This document shows positions 1 to 6,686 of a stretch of DNA of 9,389 nucleotides, one piece after another (the first letter of the stretch is position 1; every line of letters begins with the position of its first letter). The notes below the pieces were generated by a model. It did not search any database, was not told where the DNA came from, and was given only the letters and a program-made list of their open reading frames with translations. The DNA comes from Veillonella absiana. Lineage in GTDB: Bacteria; Bacillota; Negativicutes; Veillonellales; Veillonellaceae. The stretch lies in NCBI RefSeq assembly GCF_032970905.1, contig NZ_JAWJZA010000030.1; one strand, 5' to 3'. The position numbers were made by a program, and so were the translations under genes.

Positions 1-122
1 GAAATCTGAGCAGTAAGACTATTCAATTGTTGCATGTCATTTGTACTAACCCTGCAATATATTCCAACCTTCTTTTCAATTCTAGAACGTACAGCCGGAA
101 TATAGTTTACTTTCTTTTCCAT
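1..122 (-). CDS. Large serine recombinase, N-terminal fragment (runs off window)
   Basis: This is the first 40 codons of a fourth serine recombinase, continuing beyond position 1. The ATG is at 122-120, with an AGAGG ribosome binding site at about 127-131 and a 5-base spacing, so the start is well supported. The motif IYCRVST (residues 21-27) is the catalytic-serine motif of the resolvase/invertase N-terminal domain, with Ser26 as the predicted nucleophile. The following NSLTAQI matches the first helix of the family; the recombinases at 9294 and 6686 show NSFDAQI and SSLEAQI at the same place. The leader (MEKKVNYIPAVR) resembles the K-rich, IPA-containing leader of the gene starting at 6686, but the sequence is clearly different, so this is not a duplicate. 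The gene starts about 300 bases beyond an att-like repeat, a common place for an integrase gene. The zinc-ribbon part is outside the window, so its length and integrity are unknown. Confidence 0.9.
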   Translation of the reverse strand, partial: MEKKVNYIPAVRSRIEKKVGIYCRVSTNDMQQLNSLTAQI

Positions 123-137
123 ATCAACCTCTTGTGG

Positions 138-200
138 CTAATCAACATCAATTTCATTTTCATCTATGATGAATAGCCTATTTTTCTTCAAACCACCCAT
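138..200 (-). CDS. Possible 20-residue acidic peptide upstream of the fourth recombinase
   Basis: A short ORF (starts MGGLKKNRLFII, ends ENEIDVD) stops 15 bases before the start codon of the recombinase gene at 122, so translation could be coupled. Its own ribosome binding site is weak: only AGAG very close to the ATG. I do not recognise the peptide. It may be a chance ORF or a leader peptide. Confidence 0.2.
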   Translation of the reverse strand: MGGLKKNRLFIIDENEIDVD

Positions 201-350
201 ATACTCTAGCGAAAAATCAATTTACAATCATTCCGTCAACTTGCCATCACATCTTAACAATCCTATCTCCACAACCTACCCGTTTTCAAGCTGTCAACTC
301 GACCCTACGGCATTTTAGCCGTTGATATGTTTAGTTCCTCGATTACAACC

Positions 351-389
351 AAAAATTCGAGAGCCGGAGTTTAAACCCCAACCCTCGAA
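351..389 (-). terminator. Intrinsic terminator, minus-strand transcription
   Basis: The arms TTCGAG (356-361) and CTCGAA (384-389) flank a near-palindrome, GGAGTTTAAACCCC (366-379), centred at 372/373. In the minus-strand RNA the remaining positions pair through G-U wobbles, giving an almost continuous stem of about 14-17 pairs, followed directly by U5 (complement of 351-355). The wobbles work only on the minus strand, which sets the direction. It lies 30 bases past the stop of the methyltransferase-like tail at 420, as a terminator of that gene would. Confidence 0.7.
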
Positions 390-419
390 AATCCCCTTAT
401 TTCAAGCCCTTTTCACACA

Positions 420-497
420 TTACTTCTGAACCCTTGACATCAACGCTACGCACTCCACATGCCTCTCCTGGTAAATAGCGCTCTTTAGAAAACACAT
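420..497 (-). pseudogene. RlmD/TrmA-like C-terminal tail within a 25-codon ORF (att-proximal remnant)
   Basis: The end of this ORF, HVECVALMSRVQK then TAA, reads like the conserved C-terminal strand of TrmA/RlmD-family 23S rRNA (uracil-5) methyltransferases, typically written HVE.VVLLSR or similar. That is a judgement from recalled family sequences, not a search. Upstream residues (MCFLKSAIYQER) do not resemble the family's usual MFPHT-type run, so only the last dozen codons look methyltransferase-derived. The ATG at 497 has GGAGG at 505-509 with a 7-base spacing, so a 25-residue peptide could be translated, although that GGAGG is also part of the terminator stem at 501-536. The best reading is a 3'-end scar left by integration into an rlmD/rum-type gene. 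The tail is followed by its own terminator (351-389). Confidence 0.5.
441..462. repeat. Att-like direct repeat, copy A
   Basis: This 22-bp stretch matches 558-579 in the same orientation at 19 of 22 positions. Mismatches are at repeat positions 6, 15 and 19. The longest identical run is TACGCACT, and CAACG also matches at the 5' edge. On the minus strand it encodes the HVECVAL part of the methyltransferase-like tail. The spacing between copies is 117 bp start to start. It is a candidate attachment-site core for a serine recombinase; the actual crossover dinucleotide cannot be seen. Confidence 0.6.
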
Positions 498-500
498 GAA

Positions 501-536
501 AAAGCCTCCGACATATTTATTTACGCTGAAGGCTTT
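501..536 (-). terminator. Intrinsic terminator downstream of the HNH-NACHT gene
   Basis: On the minus strand, AAAGCCT (536-530) pairs with AGGCTTT (507-501). The stem extends by one G-U and one G-C pair to about 9 bp, with an 18-base loop. The 3' arm runs into TTTTT before a C. It starts 33 bases after the stop codon at 570 and would end transcripts of the large NTPase gene. The plus strand has no T-run after the stem, so it is probably one-directional. Confidence 0.6.
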
Positions 537-542
537 AATAGT

Positions 543-581
543 TTACTGTCTTTCTAACAACGATACGCACTACACGTGCGT
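543..581 (-). pseudogene. Second RlmD/TrmA-like C-terminal tail, interrupted by TAG
   Basis: In the frame of the large NTPase gene, this reads THV, then TAG (572-570), then CVSLLERQ and TAA (545-543). If the TAG were GAG, as in copy A at the same position, it would read THVECVSLLERQ, again like the end of an RlmD/TrmA-family methyltransferase. One base change therefore separates a tail remnant from the stop codon now used by the NTPase gene. The fragment is followed by a terminator at 501-536, the same arrangement as copy A with its terminator at 351-389. Confidence 0.45.
558..579. repeat. Att-like direct repeat, copy B
   Basis: This is the second copy of the 22-bp repeat, 19 of 22 identical to 441-462 and in the same orientation. 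It contains the final codons and the TAG stop of the large NTPase gene, so the boundary of the putative element falls inside that gene's 3' end. Confidence 0.6.
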
Positions 582-3500
582 CACAAGTGGCCAAGGACGC
601 CCTGACTCAATATCCGGATGACGCGGTTCAGTGTCAACACTTCCATATTTATCGCGCAGTTCATCAATTAGCTCCAAACATGATGCTGCAACATTGGCCG
701 CAGCACCAGCTTCGTTAACCATTGCAAAGAGTTTTTTTCGCAAATCTGACACATCGACGCTATAGTATTCATAGACATGCGGCAATGTTTTTTTACCCAC
801 AGCTATTTCATTTATCATTTCTTCTAACACTCGATCAAATTTAAGGCCTTCCTCCCCATAGCTTTGTACTAATACCAATAACCCCTCTTCCTTTGCAATC
901 TCTGCTATTAAAGGCTTTATTCGTGACTTGTCGGTGGCAGAAAGCAGGTTATAACGCTGTAATAAATTGTGATATACATCTGGATGACGAACGACTAAAT
1001 CTGCTATACTCCCCGAAAGCAGACCATGCTGATTTCCGGCCACCTTCCCGCTACAGACTAGGTTAAGAATTCTTTTGGCCGCTAAAGCCGTATCACGTAA
1101 AACCACTGCATTCAGCCAATAGTAATCTTTATAAAACCGTGGATCAGCTTCCGCCAATTCGAATAAAGATAACTCCGCCGGCGTGTTCGGAGCATACGCA
1201 AGGGCAGCTAATAATTGCTGGAGCCTGCGAGGTTCTTTAAGATGTTCTTTTCCTAAATCTAAAGCTTCAACCAGAGCTTCTGGCCGATTGGAAAAAGGTA
1301 ATAGTTGCAGCCATTCTTCAATCTGATTATGTTGCTCATTTAACAGCCATGGCTTCTTCTTAGCATCTTCCAATAGCTCTTTTAGCCCCTGGATACACAT
1401 ATCAGCTTCTATTTTGTATCCTGCAATTACGAGCGTTTTCAAAAGTTCAAGCTTCTCTGACAGTGGCAACGGTACCTGCAAAAGGTCGAAAGCAATGGAA
1501 CCCTTATCACCATGAGGCATACTTAATGCTATCTTGGCAAGTTTCAACATATGTCGGTGTTCTTTATCGGTGCAGGTAGATGCGTTGATATCATGTATAG
1601 CAGAAAAAATCGCTTCAGCAAATGGTGATTGTGACTCACAGATTATACCTTCTTGCTGGCGTCGCAGATGCCGGGCAGCTACTTCTGAAAAATCTGGCCA
1701 TGGTTTAAAAGCTTTCCTCTCATAATCGCCCTGTTGTTTATCCCAGATAATTTTTAGCACATACGCTGCCTCAATCCCAAAGTCAAGATCGGATAGGTAT
1801 TGAAGCATCAATTGAGTGACCTTATCTCCACCAATAGCTGAAAAAGCATCTTTGTAAATGTTAGTATAGCAAATAGTAGCATCTTGAGAAGCATGTCGAT
1901 CCCTTGGGTTTGCAGCAAATTCATGCTTTGCCCGTTTCCATTGTGAAAGGTCTTCCATCAGAAGACTTTGTAGCCTTGCAAAAAGCTCTGGCTTTGGGAA
2001 AAATGATATTACTCGAACAACTGACGATAATTGTTCACGGCTTGCAGATAGCGATTTTAGCATCTCGACCCATTGATTAATAGTCCTAACAAGAAACTCT
2101 TGAAGGTCTTTATCCATATTTAATAATTCTGTTTCGTTCTTTTGAGCATGTCGAGCTATAATATCTGCCAAAACTGCAATAATATGTGGATCACGGGTAT
2201 TACTATATGATTGTAGTGCCGTTATGAGCGATGAAGATTGACTGTGACTAATACGGTCAATTAAACGCCAGTATTCGCTTCTCGTTATCTCTTCGATTGG
2301 CCCATCCATCTCCTGGATCTTTTTATCAAGTTTAAGCAGCTTTTCAATAAGAACACTTACTGTCTTTGGCCCAGCTATCACAGTCGCCTCGTCTGCAAAA
2401 CGATTTTCTTGGGCAGTATTAACAATCAGGTCAATAATGGCTCCTTCTTCGACAACTCCTGCGTCCCTTAATAAGTCAATCGATCCGTAAGGAGTTTTGC
2501 TTCCAGTCTCAATACGACGCAGAATTCCCCTTTTGACTTCTTGAAGGTATTGATCCTTTGCCTTTACTAATGTCCAATAGGCGTTATTATCACCTATTGG
2601 GAATTCATCCGATACTATGATATCTTCAACTTGCTTTCCAATATAAGGACTGATTTCACCATCATCAAGAAGCAAATTCAGTTTTTTTAATACATTAATT
2701 TCTTCTGTAATATATGCTAGGTGTTCTTTTTTCCATCGTTCCGCAATTTCGACGTCAGTAATTTCACTCGCATAATTTCTACAGGCTAACATCTGCCAAA
2801 TGTCTTCCTTCGCGGCTTTGATGATCGCAATGGCAAACCGCTCTGCACGCCGAAATAAAAGAGACTCAATCACCGCAAATTGTACTTTGGTACTTGCTTC
2901 TGTCTTGGCAATATTTGTAACAATATTTATTCCATCAAGGCCACTCTTCATAGCGATTTCTGCCAAGACACTTTCACGCACTTCTTCAGGTACAGTGGCC
3001 AGTCGCTCTTGGATACTAGTTCCTAAGACGCTCGGTCGGAATTGCCGAGCGGCGCAAAGGGCTTTTAGATGTATTTGGTCATCGTCATGGGTGACTAATG
3101 GCCAAATCTGTTCCGCAAATTCCGGACGTCCAGTAGTGATCATAAAACCAATTGCACGATCCACTTTACCTGGCTTATGCCAGCGTAATGCGAAAGCCTT
3201 AATCTCATCTTGAATGATGTCCCAGACACCTGTCGAGGATCTATAAATCATTTCTGCGGCAAGCATGGGATCGACCGTAATTGACTGTAGAATTGCGGCA
3301 GCAACTGCTTTTACACTTTTGGAATCACGATGAGATAATCGTTCACACGCAAAAAGGATAGGCTCCTCCCATAAGGGTAAATTAAGAATATTGAAACTCA
3401 GTTGTTTTACTGCTTCCACATCACCTTCTTCTGCTGCTAGCATCAATTTCTCGACATCAAAAGAAGCATACCACTCTTGGATTTGCTGGTGTTGGAATGA

Positions 3501-4973
3501 AATCCCAGCATTTCCACTTGACCAAACCAACAAATGCTGATTTACTAACGTATCAAGGACGTCCTGAGGCTCCGGCCGACCTGTTATCTGTCCTTTTATT
3601 ATCAAATCATTTTCGATCTGACTAATTACAGCACGTGCCATATCATCCCGAATCACTGTATTGGAAGCACTGATAGCTTTTGAAGCCAACCCTACAAGAA
3701 TGACCTGATGGCAACCTAAAAGCTTTTGCCTTAAAATTAAAGCCCTTTCCTGCTCCTTCTCGTATTCTGTGACAAAACGATTTAATATCTCTTCCCTAGT
3801 TTTCGGCATTTCCCCAATGCTCGCATAGGAAAGCAGCCAATTTAGATAAAGGGGAATCGCTACTAACTCGCTCACCCCATCTGTTTGCCATGCTTGCTCT
3901 AATAATGCTATTCCATTGTCCCCAAGCAATACAAGGGCAATCTCCTGCTGTTGTTCATCAGAAAGTGCTTTAAGTTCAAGTTTTGTCCCAGCAATCGGTA
4001 AATCCCCTACTTGGGGTCTTGTACTAATAGCTATCTTTATACGCGGGAATTCACGTTTGAGAGTTTTTATTTGTTTACTAACACGAAGCTTTGCTCCATA
4101 CTCAAGTTCGTTCCACCCATCCAACATAAGCTGCAAACGCCCGTGGCATGCAAGTAGCATAAAGTGCTGTTCACGGAAATCGCGAAAAGCATTCCTTTGG
4201 GTAAGCATTCTAAAAAAGGTGTCTGATTGCATTGCCCATTCTGCGAGCGGAATGACAACAGCTATCCCGCCTTCCGATGCGAGAATAGTATCTGCAAGCT
4301 GCACCATTGTTGTCGTTTTCCCATGCCCTGGTGCGGCAATAATGGAAATTTCATTGACAATTTCCATTGCAGTCGCGACGCCTGCAATGCTAAATATATG
4401 GACTCCGCTAGTGTCCTCCGAGGTCATATTAATAGGCACTACGTGTTTCGGCCAACCCCGCTCATCCTTGAAAGTCTTGATATCTATTTTAGCGGCGTTA
4501 CGTAGTCGAACTATAACTTTCTCAACATCGTCATCCTGCGGCAATGAAAGGCTTCGAATTATTTCCAGGTCCGCTTCATCCATCTCGACGGGAATCTTCC
4601 TTATTAGCTGTGCATCAATGCTTGACCCTGCAATAGCAGCAAAGGATCGACTCTCAGCTGTACGTTTCCAATCATCCAGCAATGAAACGGGAAATGCGTC
4701 TTCATCACGATCTATGAGGATTGAGCAATTGCTACAAAGCCAAATACCATTATTAATGTGTTTTCTCTGGTCTGGAGTAAGTGCCGGATTATATCTGGGT
4801 CCACCGGGGGCTGCCGCAGTGATATGTGCAGCTATACCAGTAATAATAACACCTTCACTACCAGACTTTGCACCTACTGTAGCCCTCTGACAATTAGGAT
4901 TTGAGCATTGCCAAGCAACACGCTTTGCAAGTTCCGTTATCGTTTTTTGTTTAAAATCATCTCTGTTAGACAT
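570..4973 (-). CDS. HNH-like domain fused to NACHT/STAND NTPase with helical-repeat C-terminus; candidate anti-phage protein
   Basis: Intact gene of 1467 residues. Residues about 15-105 form an HNH-like treble-clef domain: C23/C28, AHI with His50, GGPRY (57-61), N-G-I-W-L-C with Asn75, and C80/C83. Residues about 205-330 are the NTPase: Walker A APGHGKTT (214-221, Lys219), Walker B LMLDGWNE (282-289, Asp285) and sensor-like ISTRP (316-320). IPLYLNWLL (373-381) and FQHQQIQEWYASF (493-505) match the helical and winged-helix part of NACHT-type STAND proteins. About 950 residues follow, rich in amphipathic helices like HEAT/ARM/TPR arrays; in this architecture that region normally senses the trigger. 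By analogy with Avs and bacterial NACHT proteins, phage-ligand binding would cause ATP-dependent assembly and activate the nuclease. That role is inferred. No signal peptide or membrane segment is seen. The ATG at 4973 has only a distant GGGAG (13 bases away). The gene lies 109 bp after a recombinase cassette and its stop falls in an att-like repeat. Confidence 0.9.
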   Translation of the reverse strand: MSNRDDFKQKTITELAKRVAWQCSNPNCQRATVGAKSGSEGVIITGIAAHITAAAPGGPRYNPALTPDQRKHINNGIWLCSNCSILIDRDEDAFPVSLLDDWKRTAESRSFAAIAGSSIDAQLIRKIPVEMDEADLEIIRSLSLPQDDDVEKVIVRLRNAAKIDIKTFKDERGWPKHVVPINMTSEDTSGVHIFSIAGVATAMEIVNEISIIAAPGHGKTTTMVQLADTILASEGGIAVVIPLAEWAMQSDTFFRMLTQRNAFRDFREQHFMLLACHGRLQLMLDGWNELEYGAKLRVSKQIKTLKREFPRIKIAISTRPQVGDLPIAGTKLELKALSDEQQQEIALVLLGDNGIALLEQAWQTDGVSELVAIPLYLNWLLSYASIGEMPKTREEILNRFVTEYEKEQERALILRQKLLGCHQVILVGLASKAISASNTVIRDDMARAVISQIENDLIIKGQITGRPEPQDVLDTLVNQHLLVWSSGNAGISFQHQQIQEWYASFDVEKLMLAAEEGDVEAVKQLSFNILNLPLWEEPILFACERLSHRDSKSVKAVAAAILQSITVDPMLAAEMIYRSSTGVWDIIQDEIKAFALRWHKPGKVDRAIGFMITTGRPEFAEQIWPLVTHDDDQIHLKALCAARQFRPSVLGTSIQERLATVPEEVRESVLAEIAMKSGLDGINIVTNIAKTEASTKVQFAVIESLLFRRAERFAIAIIKAAKEDIWQMLACRNYASEITDVEIAERWKKEHLAYITEEINVLKKLNLLLDDGEISPYIGKQVEDIIVSDEFPIGDNNAYWTLVKAKDQYLQEVKRGILRRIETGSKTPYGSIDLLRDAGVVEEGAIIDLIVNTAQENRFADEATVIAGPKTVSVLIEKLLKLDKKIQEMDGPIEEITRSEYWRLIDRISHSQSSSLITALQSYSNTRDPHIIAVLADIIARHAQKNETELLNMDKDLQEFLVRTINQWVEMLKSLSASREQLSSVVRVISFFPKPELFARLQSLLMEDLSQWKRAKHEFAANPRDRHASQDATICYTNIYKDAFSAIGGDKVTQLMLQYLSDLDFGIEAAYVLKIIWDKQQGDYERKAFKPWPDFSEVAARHLRRQQEGIICESQSPFAEAIFSAIHDINASTCTDKEHRHMLKLAKIALSMPHGDKGSIAFDLLQVPLPLSEKLELLKTLVIAGYKIEADMCIQGLKELLEDAKKKPWLLNEQHNQIEEWLQLLPFSNRPEALVEALDLGKEHLKEPRRLQQLLAALAYAPNTPAELSLFELAEADPRFYKDYYWLNAVVLRDTALAAKRILNLVCSGKVAGNQHGLLSGSIADLVVRHPDVYHNLLQRYNLLSATDKSRIKPLIAEIAKEEGLLVLVQSYGEEGLKFDRVLEEMINEIAVGKKTLPHVYEYYSVDVSDLRKKLFAMVNEAGAAANVAASCLELIDELRDKYGSVDTEPRHPDIESGRPWPLVTHV

Positions 4974-5047
4974 AATCTAAGTTCTGCTCCCAAATATTAA
5001 AAATCTCACCAATTCAATTAGAACATGAAAACAACCTATATACTACA

Positions 5048-5053
5048 ATTATA
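5048..5053 (-). promoter_or_regulatory. Candidate -10 box for the HNH-NACHT gene
   Basis: A perfect TATAAT on the minus strand lies in an AT-rich stretch, 74 bases before the ATG at 4973 and 30 bases after the end of the recombinase reading frame. The -35 position at 17-bp spacing reads TAGCTT, which is poor, so the promoter would be weak or activator-dependent. TATATA occurs twice nearby, separated by 7 bases. The rest of 4974-5082 shows no gene. Read-through from the recombinase cassette remains possible, because I see no terminator between them. Confidence 0.4.
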
Positions 5054-5082
5054 TACCTATTATTCCCACCAAGCTATAAATG

Positions 5083-5262
5083 TCACCCTAAAACTTCTCC
5101 TACCTCAACTCCTGTCTTAAAAACAAAAGTCGCCTCAACTAAGGACTTCACACTGACCTTTTCAACCAGCCGACGAAAAAGCTCCCCATCAAAACGCTCA
5201 AGAGGTGAATACTGTTCTTGTATGAACTGTCTCAATTCATCAATCCGCTGAATTCGGATCAC
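5083..5262 (-). pseudogene. Out-of-frame C-terminal tail of the third serine recombinase (59 codons)
   Basis: The -1 frame from 5262 to the TGA at 5085-5083 reads VIRIQRIDELRQFIQEQ, then SPLERFDGELFRRLVEKVSV, then FKTGVEVGEVLG. It aligns with the intact end of the first recombinase (ISFFEG, NPLESFDTELFETIVDKLVV, FRLKNGMELEERY). This is the conserved final helix-strand part of large serine recombinases. The upstream frame ends at TGA (5261-5259) immediately after GCC-AAA-AAG. One extra A in that five-A run would join the two into a protein of about 534 residues, the usual length for the family. Confidence 0.8.
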
Positions 5263-6686
5263 TTTTTGGCCTCTTCATCCAGCAGCTTTTGTCGCAATCC
5301 CCTAAACCGCTCAATTTCGGCCGTCAGTTGGCTATACTCGTTATCATACGCTCCAGTATCAAGTCCGGTCTTTGCATTCAAGCGGACTAAACTCATTATT
5401 TCTTGCTGGAGCTCAGCTAGCCGGTCGTTTATTTGTTCCTGGGTAAATTCATGTTCAATCGCATCAAGACTTTCATAAATATTATCCATTAACTTTTCCA
5501 TAAATGCGTCTTTACCACCAATGACCTTGTTCATGGCCCTTACAAATGCTCGTTCAAGCTGGCGTTCGATCATCGCCTTCTGTGGACAAGCCTTATCGCC
5601 GTTCATTTTATGGTTGACGCATATCCAGACCGGCTTCTTCAGTTTTCCTACACCCCACATCTGCCGGTTAAACTTGGCTCCGCAATTGCTACAATATAAT
5701 TTCCCTGAAAACGGGTACTTACTGGAAAATTCGCTTTTTCCCGTTTTAGAGTAGCCTCTCAAATTGTTTCGTCTGGCGAACTCCGTCTGAACCGCTGAAA
5801 ACTCTTCTTTTGTTATAATTCCTTCATGACTGTTTTCAACATAGTATTTAGGAACATATCCATCATTACGAACCCGCTTTTTAGTAAGAAAATCCACCGT
5901 ATATGACTTTTGCAACAGCGCATCGCCCGTATATTTTTTGTTCTTCAAAATCTGATAGATATTCGAATCATGCCACTTTGTACGCCCCGCGCCATTCTTT
6001 ATGCCATCCTTTTCTAAGCCTTTGATTATGCTTATTGCACTTTTCCCCTCGAGAAATTCCCGATATATCCGCCTTACCACTTCAGCTTGCTCGGGTACAA
6101 TGACAAGATTTCCGTTTTCGTCTTTGGTGTAGCCCAAAAACCACTTATGATTAACAAAGACCTTGCCTTCTTGAAAGCGATACACGATACCCATACGGGT
6201 TATTTTCGATAAATTTGAACTCTCCTCTTGCGCGAGCGACGACATAATACTAATCAGCAAATCTCCCCGCCCATCCAACGTATTGATATTCTCTTTCTCG
6301 AAAAATACAGCAATATTTTTTTCTTTAAGCTGGCGCACATATTGAAGGCAGTCTAACGTGTTGCGCGCAAACCGGCTGATTGATTTCGTCATGATCATGT
6401 CAATCTTTCCCGCCATGCAGTCATCAATCATCTTATTAAACTCAGCCCGCTTTTTTGTGTTCGTACCGCTAATCCCTTCATCCGCATAAATGCCTACAAA
6501 TTCCCATGCAGGATTATTAGCGATTAGGCTGGAGTAAAACTTGATTTGCGCCTCTAACGAACTGAGCTGATCTTCATTATCTGTTGAAACCCGGCAATAA
6601 GCACATACTCTGGTTTTGGCAGTCGGCTCAAGCCCTCGAAGCTCTTTAATCTGCTTTGCGGGTATAACTTCTATTTTCTTTCGCAT
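5259..6686 (-). CDS. Large serine recombinase, catalytic (third of the cassette; C-terminus frameshifted)
   Basis: This frame gives 475 residues. The catalytic domain spans about 26-165: YCRVST (30-35) with nucleophile Ser34, YADEGISG (67-74) and TKSISRFARNT (100-110). The recombinase DNA-binding domain follows (about 180-300), then a zinc ribbon with C332, C335, C356 and C367, then a coiled-coil region (about 400-475). Such enzymes cut and rejoin DNA at att sites through a serine-DNA intermediate. The ATG at 6686 has AGGTG 4 bases upstream and the gene overlaps the previous one by 41 bases, so the cassette is probably one transcript. The frame stops about 60 residues short of the usual family end, and the missing part is present in the -1 frame (5262-5083). 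Catalytic residues are intact. Loss of the tail may weaken DNA binding or synapsis unless the frameshift is bypassed or is a sequencing error. Confidence 0.93.
   Translation of the reverse strand: MRKKIEVIPAKQIKELRGLEPTAKTRVCAYCRVSTDNEDQLSSLEAQIKFYSSLIANNPAWEFVGIYADEGISGTNTKKRAEFNKMIDDCMAGKIDMIMTKSISRFARNTLDCLQYVRQLKEKNIAVFFEKENINTLDGRGDLLISIMSSLAQEESSNLSKITRMGIVYRFQEGKVFVNHKWFLGYTKDENGNLVIVPEQAEVVRRIYREFLEGKSAISIIKGLEKDGIKNGAGRTKWHDSNIYQILKNKKYTGDALLQKSYTVDFLTKKRVRNDGYVPKYYVENSHEGIITKEEFSAVQTEFARRNNLRGYSKTGKSEFSSKYPFSGKLYCSNCGAKFNRQMWGVGKLKKPVWICVNHKMNGDKACPQKAMIERQLERAFVRAMNKVIGGKDAFMEKLMDNIYESLDAIEHEFTQEQINDRLAELQQEIMSLVRLNAKTGLDTGAYDNEYSQLTAEIERFRGLRQKLLDEEAKK

Noticed and set aside
234..297. 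TTGACA (297-292) and TTGACG (239-234) as promoters for the fourth recombinase
   Set aside because: Neither has an acceptable -10 box at 16-18 bp spacing on the minus strand.
307..322. Short inverted repeat ACGGC-6-GCCGT
   Set aside because: It has only 5 pairs, with no T-run after it on either strand. It is too short to call an operator or terminator.
3916..4890. Long plus-strand open frame of 324 codons
   Set aside because: It lies entirely antisense to the NTPase gene, whose domains are clear. Its translation is Ser/Ile/Cys-rich, with no recognisable domain and no ribosome binding site context, so it is a shadow frame.
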